In this document: piece by piece, positions 9,118 through 17,435 of the stretch
Layout: the number at the start of each line of letters is the position of its first letter
How positions within the stretch are numbered: position 1 is the first letter of the stretch
NCBI RefSeq assembly: GCF_020178975.1
Contig: NZ_JAHXBU010000039.1
Location: forward strand, 62,001-126,000
Reading direction: 5' to 3'
Source of the DNA: Cesiribacter sp. SM1
GTDB lineage: Bacteria > Bacteroidota > Bacteroidia > Cytophagales > Cyclobacteriaceae
DNA: 64,000 bases
Notes under the pieces: generated by a model
What the model was told of the DNA's origin: nothing
Database searches by the model: none
Seen by the model: the letters and a program-made list of their open reading frames with translations, nothing else
Made by a program: the position numbers and the translations under genes

Positions 9118-9150
9118 GAACAGCCATTTCCTCACAGAATAACAGAAAAG

Positions 9151-9188
9151 AAAAAAGGCTTAGGGTTTAACTACCTTAAGCCTTTTTT
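9151..9188 (+). terminator. Rho-independent terminator of the esterase gene
   Basis: AAAAAAGGCTTAgGGT pairs with ACCtTAAGCCTTTTTT around a short TTAACT loop. The right arm ends in a T-run, and the A-run on the left could let it work in both directions. Confidence 0.8.
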
Positions 9189-9223
9189 AAAACGAGACAA
9201 TAGTAACCATTTAAATCCACCGC

Positions 9224-10222
9224 ATGGAAATAAAACAAATAGTACTGGACAGCCGCCCAAAGGGCATGCCGGATCACAAGAACTTCAGGTTTGAAACAGT
9301 TACATTGCCCGAATTAAAAGAAGGTGATGTGCAGGTAAAAGGATTATTCTATTCTGTAGATCCTTATATGCGCGGGCGCATGAACGATGCAAAATCATAC
9401 GTTCCTCCCTACCAGGTAGGTGAGCCTATTTATGGCGGTGTGGTAGCCGAGGTAGTAGCCAGTAAAGGAGAGCAGTTTAAGAAGGGCGATAAAGTTTTGG
9501 GCAACCTGCCCTGGGCCACACAGGCTGTGGTGCCGGCAAAATGGCTTACAAAAATAGATGATACCATAGCGCCCGCCAGCTACTATCTGGGCATACTGGG
9601 CATGCCGGGCTTAACAGCTTATTTTGGCCTGATGGATATTGGCAAACCAAAGGAAGGCGAAACAGTAGTTATTTCAGGCGCTGCCGGAGCTGTGGGTGTT
9701 GTTGTAGGGCAGATAGCAAAAATCCAGGGCTGCCGGGTAGTAGGCATTGCCGGCGAAGATTACAAGCTTAAAATGCTGAAGGAAGCGTTTGGCTTCGATG
9801 AGACTATCAACTACAAAACAACCAGTGATATAGCCGCAGCCATCGCAAAAGCCTGCCCTAACATGGTAGATGTTTATTTTGATAATGTAGGGGGCGAAAT
9901 TTCAGATGCTGTGATCAGGAACATCAATTTCCATGCGCGCATTCCGCTGTGCGGACAGATTGCCTTATACAATGCAACAGAGGTGCCTGTAGGACCCCGC
10001 CCGCAACCTACACTGCTCACCCGCAGCGTGTTAATGCAGGGTTTTATTGTGAGCAACTACCAGAGCCGGTTTGGCGAAGGCATTCAGCAGCTGGCGCAAT
10101 GGGTAAAAGAAGGAAAGCTCAAGTACACCGAAACCATCAGGGAAGGCTTTGAGCAACTACCCGAAGCCTTATTAGGACTCTTTTCTGGCGACAACACCGG
10201 TAAAATGATTGTAAAGGCTTAA
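9224..10222 (+). CDS. Zinc-independent medium-chain reductase (PTGR/CurA-like NADP oxidoreductase)
   Basis: A 332-residue member of the medium-chain dehydrogenase/reductase superfamily, leukotriene B4 dehydrogenase/CurA branch. The substrate domain shows YSVDPYMRGRM near the N-terminus, then LGILGMPGLTAYFGL. The nucleotide fold carries VISGAAGAVGVVVGQIAKI, a glycine-rich NADP loop, near residue 150. YFDNVGGEI and the C-terminal GKMIVKA are also typical. No zinc-ligating Cys/His set is seen, as expected for this branch. Such enzymes reduce the double bond of alpha,beta-unsaturated carbonyls with NADPH in the cytosol. It is flanked by terminators on both sides and so is likely monocistronic. 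Confidence 0.93.
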   Translation: MEIKQIVLDSRPKGMPDHKNFRFETVTLPELKEGDVQVKGLFYSVDPYMRGRMNDAKSYVPPYQVGEPIYGGVVAEVVASKGEQFKKGDKVLGNLPWATQAVVPAKWLTKIDDTIAPASYYLGILGMPGLTAYFGLMDIGKPKEGETVVISGAAGAVGVVVGQIAKIQGCRVVGIAGEDYKLKMLKEAFGFDETINYKTTSDIAAAIAKACPNMVDVYFDNVGGEISDAVIRNINFHARIPLCGQIALYNATEVPVGPRPQPTLLTRSVLMQGFIVSNYQSRFGEGIQQLAQWVKEGKLKYTETIREGFEQLPEALLGLFSGDNTGKMIVKA

Positions 10223-10255
10223 AGCCCGGTGAGTACAAGCTTAAGATAGTCTATC

Positions 10256-10299
10256 AATCCTGCAGGGAATGGAAATGTCCCTGCAGGATTGCTTTTTTT
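10256..10299 (+). terminator. Rho-independent terminator of the reductase gene
   Basis: A 13-bp perfect stem, AATCCTGCAGGGA (10256-10268) with TCCCTGCAGGATT (10278-10290), has a 9-nt loop and is followed by GCTTTTTTTG. Confidence 0.85.
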
Positions 10300-10403
10300 G
10301 CTTCAGTCGGAGCTTAGGATCAGGCAGGAAAGCTGGTTAAACAGTTAAACATTTCCTGCCCTTACACCCAAAGCCTACACCCCATCCTTTTACATCAGTT
10401 TAT

Positions 10404-11165
10404 TCAGGCATTCACCTGATCTGCTGTTTGTTCAGGGGTTATCTCCTTTATTTTAGCGCTCTTTTTTGCTGATTTACGGGAAGAGCCTGCTGACTTGGCA
10501 GCCCCATTCTTTCTTTTGCCCTTTTGGGTGGAAGTTGCAGGGGCTGCATCAGCCTCCAGAGCAACCTTTGTTGCCTCCAGAATTGCTTCCTGCTTTGCTG
10601 CAGCCTTGCTCTGCTTCTTTCTTTTCTTTTGCTCGGCTTTGATAAAGGCTTTGGTAGTGGATATTTCCACATCTGTATTACGCAGCATTGCCATGGCTAC
10701 TTTAAGCACTACCTCTGCTTTAAGCTTTTCGCCATCGAGCTTAAGGGTACTGGCAGCGCAGGCATCCTGTACTACTGTACAGTTATAGTTTAACCCCTGG
10801 GCCGCCTGTGCAGTGGCCAGTATTTGCTTTTCTGCTGTTAAGCCTGCAATTAACAGGTGATCTGCCTGCAGGCCCTGGAGCATTTCATTTAACTTCTGGT
10901 CTGCAAAGGCATTAACTTCACTGGTAACCAGCGTAGCTTCATCCTGGTGAGGCTCAAGCAGCTCATAGGGAATCAATTTATCGGCAGTGATATCTTCCAT
11001 CTTACCCGTTTGCAGCACATGGATCACTGGCAGCCCGTTTTCCCGGAAGTAAGCCAAAAGTTTCGCGGCAGATTTGGCACTTTGCTTAGCACCCTTAACA
11101 CGATGGTTGCCTTTTTTCTTAAAGTAAGTGCTTTGAAAAGCAACAAGTAGCAGTACGGTTTGCAT
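10404..11165 (-). CDS. Isochorismatase-fold protein lacking the catalytic triad, with a Lys/Ala-rich tail
   Basis: A 253-residue protein whose first 170 residues follow the isochorismatase (cysteine hydrolase) fold: MQTVLLLVAFQ, LAYFRENGLPVIHVLQTG, HLLIAGLTAEKQILATA and CTVVQDACAAST. All three catalytic positions differ from the family. The Asp of LLVIDxQ is Ala, the Lys before the SAF-like motif is Thr (VTSEVNAF), and the nucleophilic Cys before the VLATA-type motif is Gln (EKQILATA). Residues about 175-253 form a disordered Lys/Ala/Ser tail. A longer start at 11234 would add 23 residues; the ATG at 11165 fits the domain edge. It is probably a non-catalytic scaffold or binding protein. Confidence 0.75.
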   Translation of the reverse strand: MQTVLLLVAFQSTYFKKKGNHRVKGAKQSAKSAAKLLAYFRENGLPVIHVLQTGKMEDITADKLIPYELLEPHQDEATLVTSEVNAFADQKLNEMLQGLQADHLLIAGLTAEKQILATAQAAQGLNYNCTVVQDACAASTLKLDGEKLKAEVVLKVAMAMLRNTDVEISTTKAFIKAEQKKRKKQSKAAAKQEAILEATKVALEADAAPATSTQKGKRKNGAAKSAGSSRKSAKKSAKIKEITPEQTADQVNA

Positions 11166-11419
11166 GTGCGAAGGTCTAAGGGTTAGTATTTCTAAACTAC
11201 TACTAAAGGTCTGTACATGAGAGGGGTTTCCCAAGCAGGCAATGTTAAGGCTTTGTTAATTATATCTTAAAAAAAGCACTTATAACTTAACAATGCACTG
11301 CTGCCTGGCACCTCTTTGCTGTCACACAGCAGTTTGCGGAATAAAAAGGTGAGCCTCCGGATTTATTCTCCAGGCAAATGACCAGTAGTTCTGATGCACC
11401 AGCATCTGTATTTTCGTTA

Positions 11420-11641
11420 TTAGTCCTGTGCTATATCATCCAGGGCACCCTCAATACTATGCAGGGTTACTCCCAGGTATTTAAGGCGGGATACTACATC
11501 ATCCATTGTATAAGCCTTCCAGTTATCCTGGAGCTTATTTACCTCCTGATGGACATTACCAACCCTGGTATTCACACTCTCCAGCTGAGTCTCCAATAGA
11601 TTCAGCTTGTTAAGAATTTCCTGTAAGAGGGCTTCATTCAT
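11420..11641 (-). CDS. Small coiled-coil protein
   Basis: A 73-residue acidic product starting MNEALLQEILNKLNLLETQL. Heptad-like Leu/Val spacing from residue 4 to about 40 (ILNKLNLLETQLESVNTRVG, then VHQEVNKL) predicts a coiled coil; a second helical segment (DDVVSRLKYLGVTLHSIEGA) follows. There is no signal peptide or membrane segment. An upstream Met at 11698 would add a basic stretch unlike the rest, so the later ATG is preferred. No family is recognised. It is isolated from its neighbours by about 180 and 370 bp. Confidence 0.5.
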   Translation of the reverse strand: MNEALLQEILNKLNLLETQLESVNTRVGNVHQEVNKLQDNWKAYTMDDVVSRLKYLGVTLHSIEGALDDIAQD

Positions 11642-12006
11642 GATAAATATGCTGTTTAATTGCCTCTCAAAGGTCCTGACAAGGGCATAGCTTAGCAAAC
11701 AGATCAGGTTAAGCTTTGACTAAATTGTGTGCTGCAAACGCAACAGCAACTTCACATTGGTAAAAGCACAAGTAAAACAGGAAAAGAAGCCAGGTAACAG
11801 CTTTACACTAAAAGCACCACTGGTATGATGAGCAGCAGCTTTTCTACTTTAAAAGAGGTATTGTACCGCTGGTAACACGGGCAGGAGAATGAGGCATCTG
11901 CTAACTGATCAGCAAAAAAAGCCCCGGATTAGGCCGGGGCTGATGCTTTAGCTTCTATTGCTGATAAACTAAGCGGCTGATGCACCTGTGAGGCCAGCCT
12001 CTTCTG
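11642..12006. other. Intergenic region with the terminator of the phosphatase gene
   Basis: Between the small coiled-coil gene and the PhoD-type gene, both read leftward. It holds the terminator at 11914-11941 and the promoter region of the coiled-coil gene; nothing else could be supported. Confidence 0.5.
11914..11941 (-). terminator. Terminator of the PhoD-type phosphatase gene
   Basis: Read on the minus strand, an 8-bp stem AGCCCCGG / CCGGGGCT around a 6-nt loop is followed by seven T. Confidence 0.85.
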
Positions 12007-14094
12007 TTAGCGCACAACAATTCTGTGGGAGAAGCTGCCGCTGGCAGTCTCAAAATACAAGAGGTAAATGCCCTTTTTCAGGTCAGCTGGCAGCTGGTAG
12101 GTCATGGTGTGGTTTCCGGCGCTAAGCTGCTGCGCAGGCAGACTTGCCACAACATCTCCATTCATCTTACGGAGACTTATGGTTAACTGACCTCCCGCTA
12201 CAAGCCCATAGTTAATGTAAAGCATTTTACCCTTTTCAACCGGGTTGGGGTAAACGCCAAACACTGTTCCCTTCTCCTTTTCATCCTCTTCAACAAACTT
12301 TCTGAAGGGTTGTGCAGGGGCCAGCGCCGGCTGCTCCTCTTTTGCAGGGGCAGCACCTTCGGCAAACTGCAGTCGCTGCGTGCCATCGGCGGTGTATAAT
12401 CCTCTCCCAAAAGATTCACTGGTATTTTTCTCAAGTATCGTATGCATAAAAAACCAGTCGGCCTGTGCACGGTCCTCTTTTAGATCCATAATGAAATAAC
12501 CATGCTGATCAAGGTCCACATACTTCATGTGCGGATTGGGATTGAGGTTATAGGGTGCAGGAAGCGGGTTGTTGATTTGCTTTTCGAAAGCATCGGATAA
12601 GGCTTTACCTGCAGCCGCACTGCCCGCTGCCGCCGCCAGGTTTTCATCGAAATTGGCAGAGCTGATGCTGGGGGTGGCAAACTCAACAGCCACGGAACCA
12701 TTGCCAGTGGCAGGATCATACCCCAGGGTTTTAGCAGCATTCAGCGGGTCCTGGAGGCTGAAAGGCGAAGGAAACTTAGCCACATCGAAAGCAAAGGTAG
12801 AATGGAAGTCGCCGGTTAGGATGATCACATTATTGATGTTTTGCGTTGCCAGGGCATCAATAAGGCTGTTGCGCTCTGCCGGATAGCCATCCCAGATATC
12901 CAGAAACTGGCTCTCCAGCGCTTGCGGGCTTTGCCCCTGCTGTGCACTGGCAGCCCAACCCACATGAAATTCGGAAAAGATCACCTGGTTCGCCAACACC
13001 TTCCACCTGGCTGTAGAAGCCTGCAGTTGGTTCAGCAGCCACTGCTTTTGCGTTTGGCCCAGCAATGTGCGGGTGGGCGAGTAGAGTGCAAGGTTTGTAA
13101 TATCATTGATCTGCTGGTCACGTGCTTCCAGGCGTGTATCAACCATCATGATATCGGCCAGGTTGCCATAGCGAATGGTGCGGTATAATTTATTTTCTAC
13201 CTGATCGCGAATGGGCATCCACTCAAAATACACCTTTTTAGAGATGGCTTTTCGCTCTTCCCAGCTACCTTCCCCTTCGTTGTGGTTCTCTGCCCCGTGT
13301 TCGTAGGCATCGTTGGCCGATTCATGATCATCCCAGATAGGCAGGAAAGGGTGCTGCTGATGGGCAGCCCGCAGGTCGGGGTCCAGGCGATAAAGCGAGT
13401 AACGGGTTCTGTAATCGGCAAGGGTTAAAATCTCGGTATCAGGTACGTTCACACGGTCCGGACGATCAGGAGAATAACCGTAAGTGCCTTCGCCGCCTCC
13501 ATATTCATATATGTAATCGCCCAGGTGAATAACCGCATCCAGATCCCCGCGGCGGGCAATAGCCTGGTAGGCATTAAAATAACCAGCCTGGTAATTGCTG
13601 CAGGATACAACAGCAAAGCGCAGCTGATCTGCCTCTGCATGGGCAGGCGCTGTACGCGTACGGCCAACAAGCGAGTTAGCATTACCTGCGCTGAATAAAT
13701 AGTAATAAGTAGTGGCAGGCTCCAGTCCGTCTACATCTACTTTTACGGTATAGTCCCTGTCTGCATCTGTAAGCAGATGGCCCCGCTTAACAATGCTCGA
13801 TGGTTGAAAAGAAGGATCTTTTGCCACCAGGTAGCGCACGTTTACAGGACCGTTTCTGTCGGGGGTTACCCGGGTCCAGATAATTACCCGGTCGCTAAGC
13901 GGATCGCCAGAGGCCACTCCGTGGTAGAAAGGCTTGAGGCTTTCGTCGTAAGGCAGCTGCTGATTTTGCTGATCGCCTGCACGCTCCAGCCGTTTGTGGG
14001 AAAGGTGCTGCACCTTGGTGGGGCTGTCGAACTGCTGTGCGTAAAGCCCGGCACTGCATAGCATAAACAGCGCTGCTGTAAAAAGTGGTTTCAT
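12007..14094 (-). CDS. phoD: PhoD-type alkaline phosphatase with T9SS sorting domain
   Basis: A 695-residue exported phosphodiesterase/phosphatase. The signal peptide is MKPLFTAALFMLCSAGLYAQ; the start at 14094 is preferred to one six codons upstream because it begins the signal. An Ig-like N-terminal PhoD domain opens with FYHGVASGDPLSDRVIIWTR. The metallophosphatase core has VVSCSNYQAGYFNAY, HLGDYIYEY, WDDHESAND and ILTGDFHSTF, the metal-binding motifs. The last 80 residues (GVYPNPVEKGKMLYI and GIYLLYFETASG, ending HRIVVR) form a type A T9SS sorting domain, so it should be secreted or surface-anchored. It would release phosphate from organic phosphoesters outside the cell. Confidence 0.93.
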   Translation of the reverse strand: MKPLFTAALFMLCSAGLYAQQFDSPTKVQHLSHKRLERAGDQQNQQLPYDESLKPFYHGVASGDPLSDRVIIWTRVTPDRNGPVNVRYLVAKDPSFQPSSIVKRGHLLTDADRDYTVKVDVDGLEPATTYYYLFSAGNANSLVGRTRTAPAHAEADQLRFAVVSCSNYQAGYFNAYQAIARRGDLDAVIHLGDYIYEYGGGEGTYGYSPDRPDRVNVPDTEILTLADYRTRYSLYRLDPDLRAAHQQHPFLPIWDDHESANDAYEHGAENHNEGEGSWEERKAISKKVYFEWMPIRDQVENKLYRTIRYGNLADIMMVDTRLEARDQQINDITNLALYSPTRTLLGQTQKQWLLNQLQASTARWKVLANQVIFSEFHVGWAASAQQGQSPQALESQFLDIWDGYPAERNSLIDALATQNINNVIILTGDFHSTFAFDVAKFPSPFSLQDPLNAAKTLGYDPATGNGSVAVEFATPSISSANFDENLAAAAGSAAAGKALSDAFEKQINNPLPAPYNLNPNPHMKYVDLDQHGYFIMDLKEDRAQADWFFMHTILEKNTSESFGRGLYTADGTQRLQFAEGAAPAKEEQPALAPAQPFRKFVEEDEKEKGTVFGVYPNPVEKGKMLYINYGLVAGGQLTISLRKMNGDVVASLPAQQLSAGNHTMTYQLPADLKKGIYLLYFETASGSFSHRIVVR

Positions 14095-14233
14095 AAAAAA
14101 GTTTTGAAACAAAGATATGGAGCCACTTTCTCCGGCAGGTCAAGGGTGTATTACCCAATCTTGAAGTTATGCAGGCCTGCCTTACACAGAAATAACAAAG
14201 TATTAACAAAGAAACCGGAAGTACAACACGGAT

Positions 14234-16714
14234 CTACATCCCCTCCTCGTACTCCAGGTGCCGCATTACGGCACGCAGCTCGAAATAAGAAACAGCATCG
14301 CCCAGGGCCTCTTTGGCTTCACCCAGTTTGATGGACCCTTTTTCGCCGTAGTAGCCTAAGATTGTTTCCAGCGTATGCCGCGACATCAGGCGTTTAATGT
14401 CAATTTCACCTGTGCTTATGTAGTTAAGCAGGTGTGTTTCTACAGTGCCGGTGGCAAGGCCACGGATTTGGGCAACCTCTTCAATGGATTTGCCCTCCTG
14501 AAAAAGCTCAAAGCTCTGCTGTTTGGTATCTTTCTTTTCCTTTTTAGGTTTGGCTGCCTCTTTTTCTTCTTCTATGGCAGCAGCCACTGACTCCTGCTCC
14601 GGAATATCTCCTTTGGCCATGCTGTTGATGATGGCCAGCAGGTCTTCGCCCATTTGCTCAATTTTCTTCTTGCCCAGGCCTTTTACCTTCTTCAGGGCGG
14701 CCATGGTGCGCGGCTGCCGGGAGGCCAGCTCTTCCATGGTCTTAAGAGGCAGGATCATATAGTGCGGCAAGTCATACTCAATGGCCTTCTCATCGCGGTA
14801 TTCCCTGATTCGCCTGTAGAGATCAGGATTATCAGAAGCAGCATAATATTGTTCTGATTCCTTCTCCTTCTTTTGCGGCTTTAGGTTTACCTCCTCCAGC
14901 GCCGCCTTGGCACGGGCCTCCAGGTAAGTGTGTGCCTTAAACCCTTCGCGGCACGCCAGCAGCGATGCTTCTTTGATAAAGGCTTCCTGGTAAAGGTTTT
15001 CGGAGGCCTGCTTCAGGCTTTTCCTTACTTCCTTGTTATCGGTTTCCAGGGTTAGCTCTTTTAGTGGATGCAGCACAAGGTCTCCGAGCTTCTCTGCAAA
15101 ATAGGTAGCTGCCTGTTTTATCCGTGCCTGCAGGGGCTCATTCTCCTCTACAGATGCTTCGTACAGCCCCAGTTTCACCATCTGGCCGGCAAATTTATGG
15201 CTTACATCTGCAATAGTCTTGCGGAAATCAAGCTCCAGGGTACCCACTACTTCTGCGGGCTTCCCAGCCAGGCTGCCCATATGCTCCCGCACAAGTTTGT
15301 AGAGATAACCAATTCGTCTGCCGAGCTGATCAAAATCAAAAAGCTCCAGCAGCAGGCGCTGCTGGTAAGCCTGCCGGGCTGCCTGCAAAGCCTGCTGCCC
15401 GGGCTGGTTTTGCGCCACCCTTCCGTTAAACCCAAGGATAGAAGCATCGCTGATGATGCTGCCGGGAGAAAGCGGCTGCGTGAGCACAAGCCCCTCCAGC
15501 GAACGGCAGCGGCTTAAGGCCACATACACCTGACCGTGGGTAAAAGCGGCATTGGCATCTATAATGGCCCTATCGAAGGTAAGGCCCTGGCTTTTGTGAA
15601 TGGTAATGGCCCAGGCCAGCTTAAGCGGGTACTGCCGGAATACACCCGCTACACTTTCCTCTATCTCTTTTGTATTATCATTGAGGGCATATTTATAGTT
15701 GTGCCACTCTACCCTTTCTACATAAATAGGATCTTCGTCGCCGGGGCACTGCACCACAATCGTATCTTCATATACATCTTTTACCGTGCCTATTTTGCCA
15801 TTGTAATACCGCTTTTCACGCCCCTGGTCGTTCTTTACAAACATCACCTGCGATTCTTTCTTAAGGATCAGGTGCTGCTCAGTAGGGTAAAGATATTCCG
15901 GGAAATCACCTTCCGTAGAGGCGCTGAATTTAAATTCCTTTCCTTTTAGCTTCTGCAGCTCCCGTTCGTTGATTTGCTGCGCCTGGTTGTTGTGGGTGGT
16001 AAGTGTTATATAACCTTCGTCGGCACTGGGGCTAAAGCCCTCCAGGCAGCGGCTGTTGAGGTGCTGCAGCAGCTCGCCGTTCAGTTTGTTTTCGCGGATG
16101 CCATTGAGGATGTTGATAAAGGTGGAGTCGCTCTGGCGGTAAATGTGCTGCAGCATTATAGGCACATACTCGGTTTGCTGCAGTGCCCGGCTGCCAAAAA
16201 AGAACACGGTCTGATAGTATTCCCGCAGCAGCTTCCACTCCTCCTCGCGGGCAATGGGTGCCAGCTGCTGCAGATCGCCGATCATGAGCAATTGCACACC
16301 ACCAAAAGGCTGGTTGCGGTCTCTGTAACGGCGCAAAACCTCATCAATGGCATCGAGCACATCGGCCCGTACCATACTTATTTCATCGATCACCAGCAGA
16401 TCCAGGCTGCGGATAATGTTTATTTTTTCGCGGCTGAACTTCTTGATCTGCCGCTCGCTCCCTGCAGCGGCAGCTCCCGGAATGTAGGGCCCGAAAGGTA
16501 TCTGGAAGAAGGAATGGATGGTAACACCGCCGGCATTCATGGCTGCCACACCTGTAGGGGCTACCACTACCATGCGCTTGGGCAAACGCTTTTTCAGGTT
16601 TTGCAGAAAAGTGGTTTTGCCGGTGCCGGCTTTGCCTGTCAGGAAAACGTGCTTGCTGGTGTATTCAACAAAATCGTTGGCCAGCTGTAGCTGTTCGTTC
16701 TGGTGTTGCGCCAT
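14234..16714 (-). CDS. PIF1-like helicase with HRDC and HTH C-terminal domains
   Basis: An 826-residue cytosolic protein. Walker A is FLTGKAGTGKTTFL (about residues 24-37) and Walker B LLVIDEISMV near 108-117. Further superfamily 1 motifs include GVQLLMIGDLQQLAP and, near residue 370, WAITIHKSQGLTFDRAI and GQVYVALSRC. These identify the PIF1/RecD2-like helicase group. An HRDC-like nucleic-acid-binding domain follows at about 640-715 (MAALKKVKGLGKKKIEQMG). The tail has an HTH segment (SIEEVAQIRGLATGTVETHL) similar to those on RecQ-type helicases. A role in resolving replication or repair intermediates is inferred. It is unusually multi-domain for PIF1 but common in this phylum. Confidence 0.9.
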   Translation of the reverse strand: MAQHQNEQLQLANDFVEYTSKHVFLTGKAGTGKTTFLQNLKKRLPKRMVVVAPTGVAAMNAGGVTIHSFFQIPFGPYIPGAAAAGSERQIKKFSREKINIIRSLDLLVIDEISMVRADVLDAIDEVLRRYRDRNQPFGGVQLLMIGDLQQLAPIAREEEWKLLREYYQTVFFFGSRALQQTEYVPIMLQHIYRQSDSTFINILNGIRENKLNGELLQHLNSRCLEGFSPSADEGYITLTTHNNQAQQINERELQKLKGKEFKFSASTEGDFPEYLYPTEQHLILKKESQVMFVKNDQGREKRYYNGKIGTVKDVYEDTIVVQCPGDEDPIYVERVEWHNYKYALNDNTKEIEESVAGVFRQYPLKLAWAITIHKSQGLTFDRAIIDANAAFTHGQVYVALSRCRSLEGLVLTQPLSPGSIISDASILGFNGRVAQNQPGQQALQAARQAYQQRLLLELFDFDQLGRRIGYLYKLVREHMGSLAGKPAEVVGTLELDFRKTIADVSHKFAGQMVKLGLYEASVEENEPLQARIKQAATYFAEKLGDLVLHPLKELTLETDNKEVRKSLKQASENLYQEAFIKEASLLACREGFKAHTYLEARAKAALEEVNLKPQKKEKESEQYYAASDNPDLYRRIREYRDEKAIEYDLPHYMILPLKTMEELASRQPRTMAALKKVKGLGKKKIEQMGEDLLAIINSMAKGDIPEQESVAAAIEEEKEAAKPKKEKKDTKQQSFELFQEGKSIEEVAQIRGLATGTVETHLLNYISTGEIDIKRLMSRHTLETILGYYGEKGSIKLGEAKEALGDAVSYFELRAVMRHLEYEEGM

Positions 16715-17057
16715 AGAGGATAAAAGCTGTAGTCTAAAAAGTTTAATCTATAAGCCCAATAGCCACAGTACTATTGAAAGGATATACAGCCCCACAGGTA
16801 CAGGAAACGCAGCAGATAGTCAGGACCATACTACTAATATCGGCAAAACAGACAAACTTAGCCAGTAAAGGCTTTGCAAATTACAAATAAGCACCTGAAA
16901 CCAGTTGCACAATATTTTTTCCCTGTGCTCCTAAACACCCTGCAGCCCTCCCTTTTCAGCACCATCCGGAACATAAATTACTAACAGATTAGTTTTACTA
17001 CTAATTCATTAGGATTATTACTAATCAATTAGTAGTATTGTATAAACACCTAACCCC
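16715..17057. other. Divergent control region, helicase and BlaI-type genes
   Basis: About 340 bp between divergent genes. It contains the three BlaI-type operators at 16981-17034 and the promoter of each gene. Nothing else was recognised. Confidence 0.6.
16981..17034 (+). promoter_or_regulatory. Triple BlaI/MecI-type operator
   Basis: Three palindromes of consensus CTAAYnnATTAG occur at 16981-16992 (CTAACAGATTAG), 17001-17012 (CTAATTCATTAG) and 17021-17032 (CTAATCAATTAG). Their centres are exactly 20 bp apart. The third is extended to a 16-bp palindrome, TACTAATCAATTAGTA, at 17019-17034. They resemble the TACT..AGTA boxes bound by BlaI/MecI/CopY repressors. The last one abuts TAGTATTG (17033-17040), a possible -7 element, and ends 23 bp before the repressor ATG. 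Autorepression of the repressor-protease operon is inferred. Confidence 0.8.
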
Positions 17058-17423
17058 ATGCAGAAATTAGGAAAAAGAGAAGAGCAGATCATGCAGGTAA
17101 TCTGGAAGCTTAAGAAGGCCTTTATCAAGGATATTATAGATGAGCTGCCAGAGCCCAGGCCCCACTACAATACTGTGGCCACCATGGTAAAAATCTTAAA
17201 GGACAAAGGCTTTTTAAGTGATGAAAAGCTGGGCAACACCTACCAGTACACGCCACGGGTTACCCTGGAGGAGTACAGAAAGCAGGATGTGGCAAACATC
17301 AAGCAAAAGTACTTTGGCAATTCCTTCACCAGAATGATATCGCACTTTGCAAAAGAAGAGAACCTCTCTGACGAAGAGCTCGATGAGATCATCCGCATCA
17401 TTAATTCCCAAAAAAGCAACTAA
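17058..17423 (+). CDS. BlaI/MecI/CopY-family winged-helix repressor
   Basis: A 121-residue repressor of the penicillinase-repressor family. The N-terminal winged helix covers residues 3-70 (LGKREEQIMQVIWKLKKAFI, then PRPHYNTVATMVKILKDKGFL and YQYTPRV). The C-terminal dimerisation helices cover about 75-118 (SFTRMISHFAKEENLSDEEL). In known systems the partner membrane protease triggers inactivation of the repressor between these domains. Here the gene lies 12 bp before the M56 protease gene and behind three matching operators, so the pair is one autoregulated operon. No beta-lactamase or mec gene is nearby, so the inducing signal is not evident. Confidence 0.93.
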   Translation: MQKLGKREEQIMQVIWKLKKAFIKDIIDELPEPRPHYNTVATMVKILKDKGFLSDEKLGNTYQYTPRVTLEEYRKQDVANIKQKYFGNSFTRMISHFAKEENLSDEELDEIIRIINSQKSN

Positions 17424-17435
17424 ACCCTTACGGCC

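Noticed and set aside
15974-16690. 238-codon plus-strand frame
   Set aside because: Antisense to the helicase motor domain, which carries the Walker motifs on the other strand.
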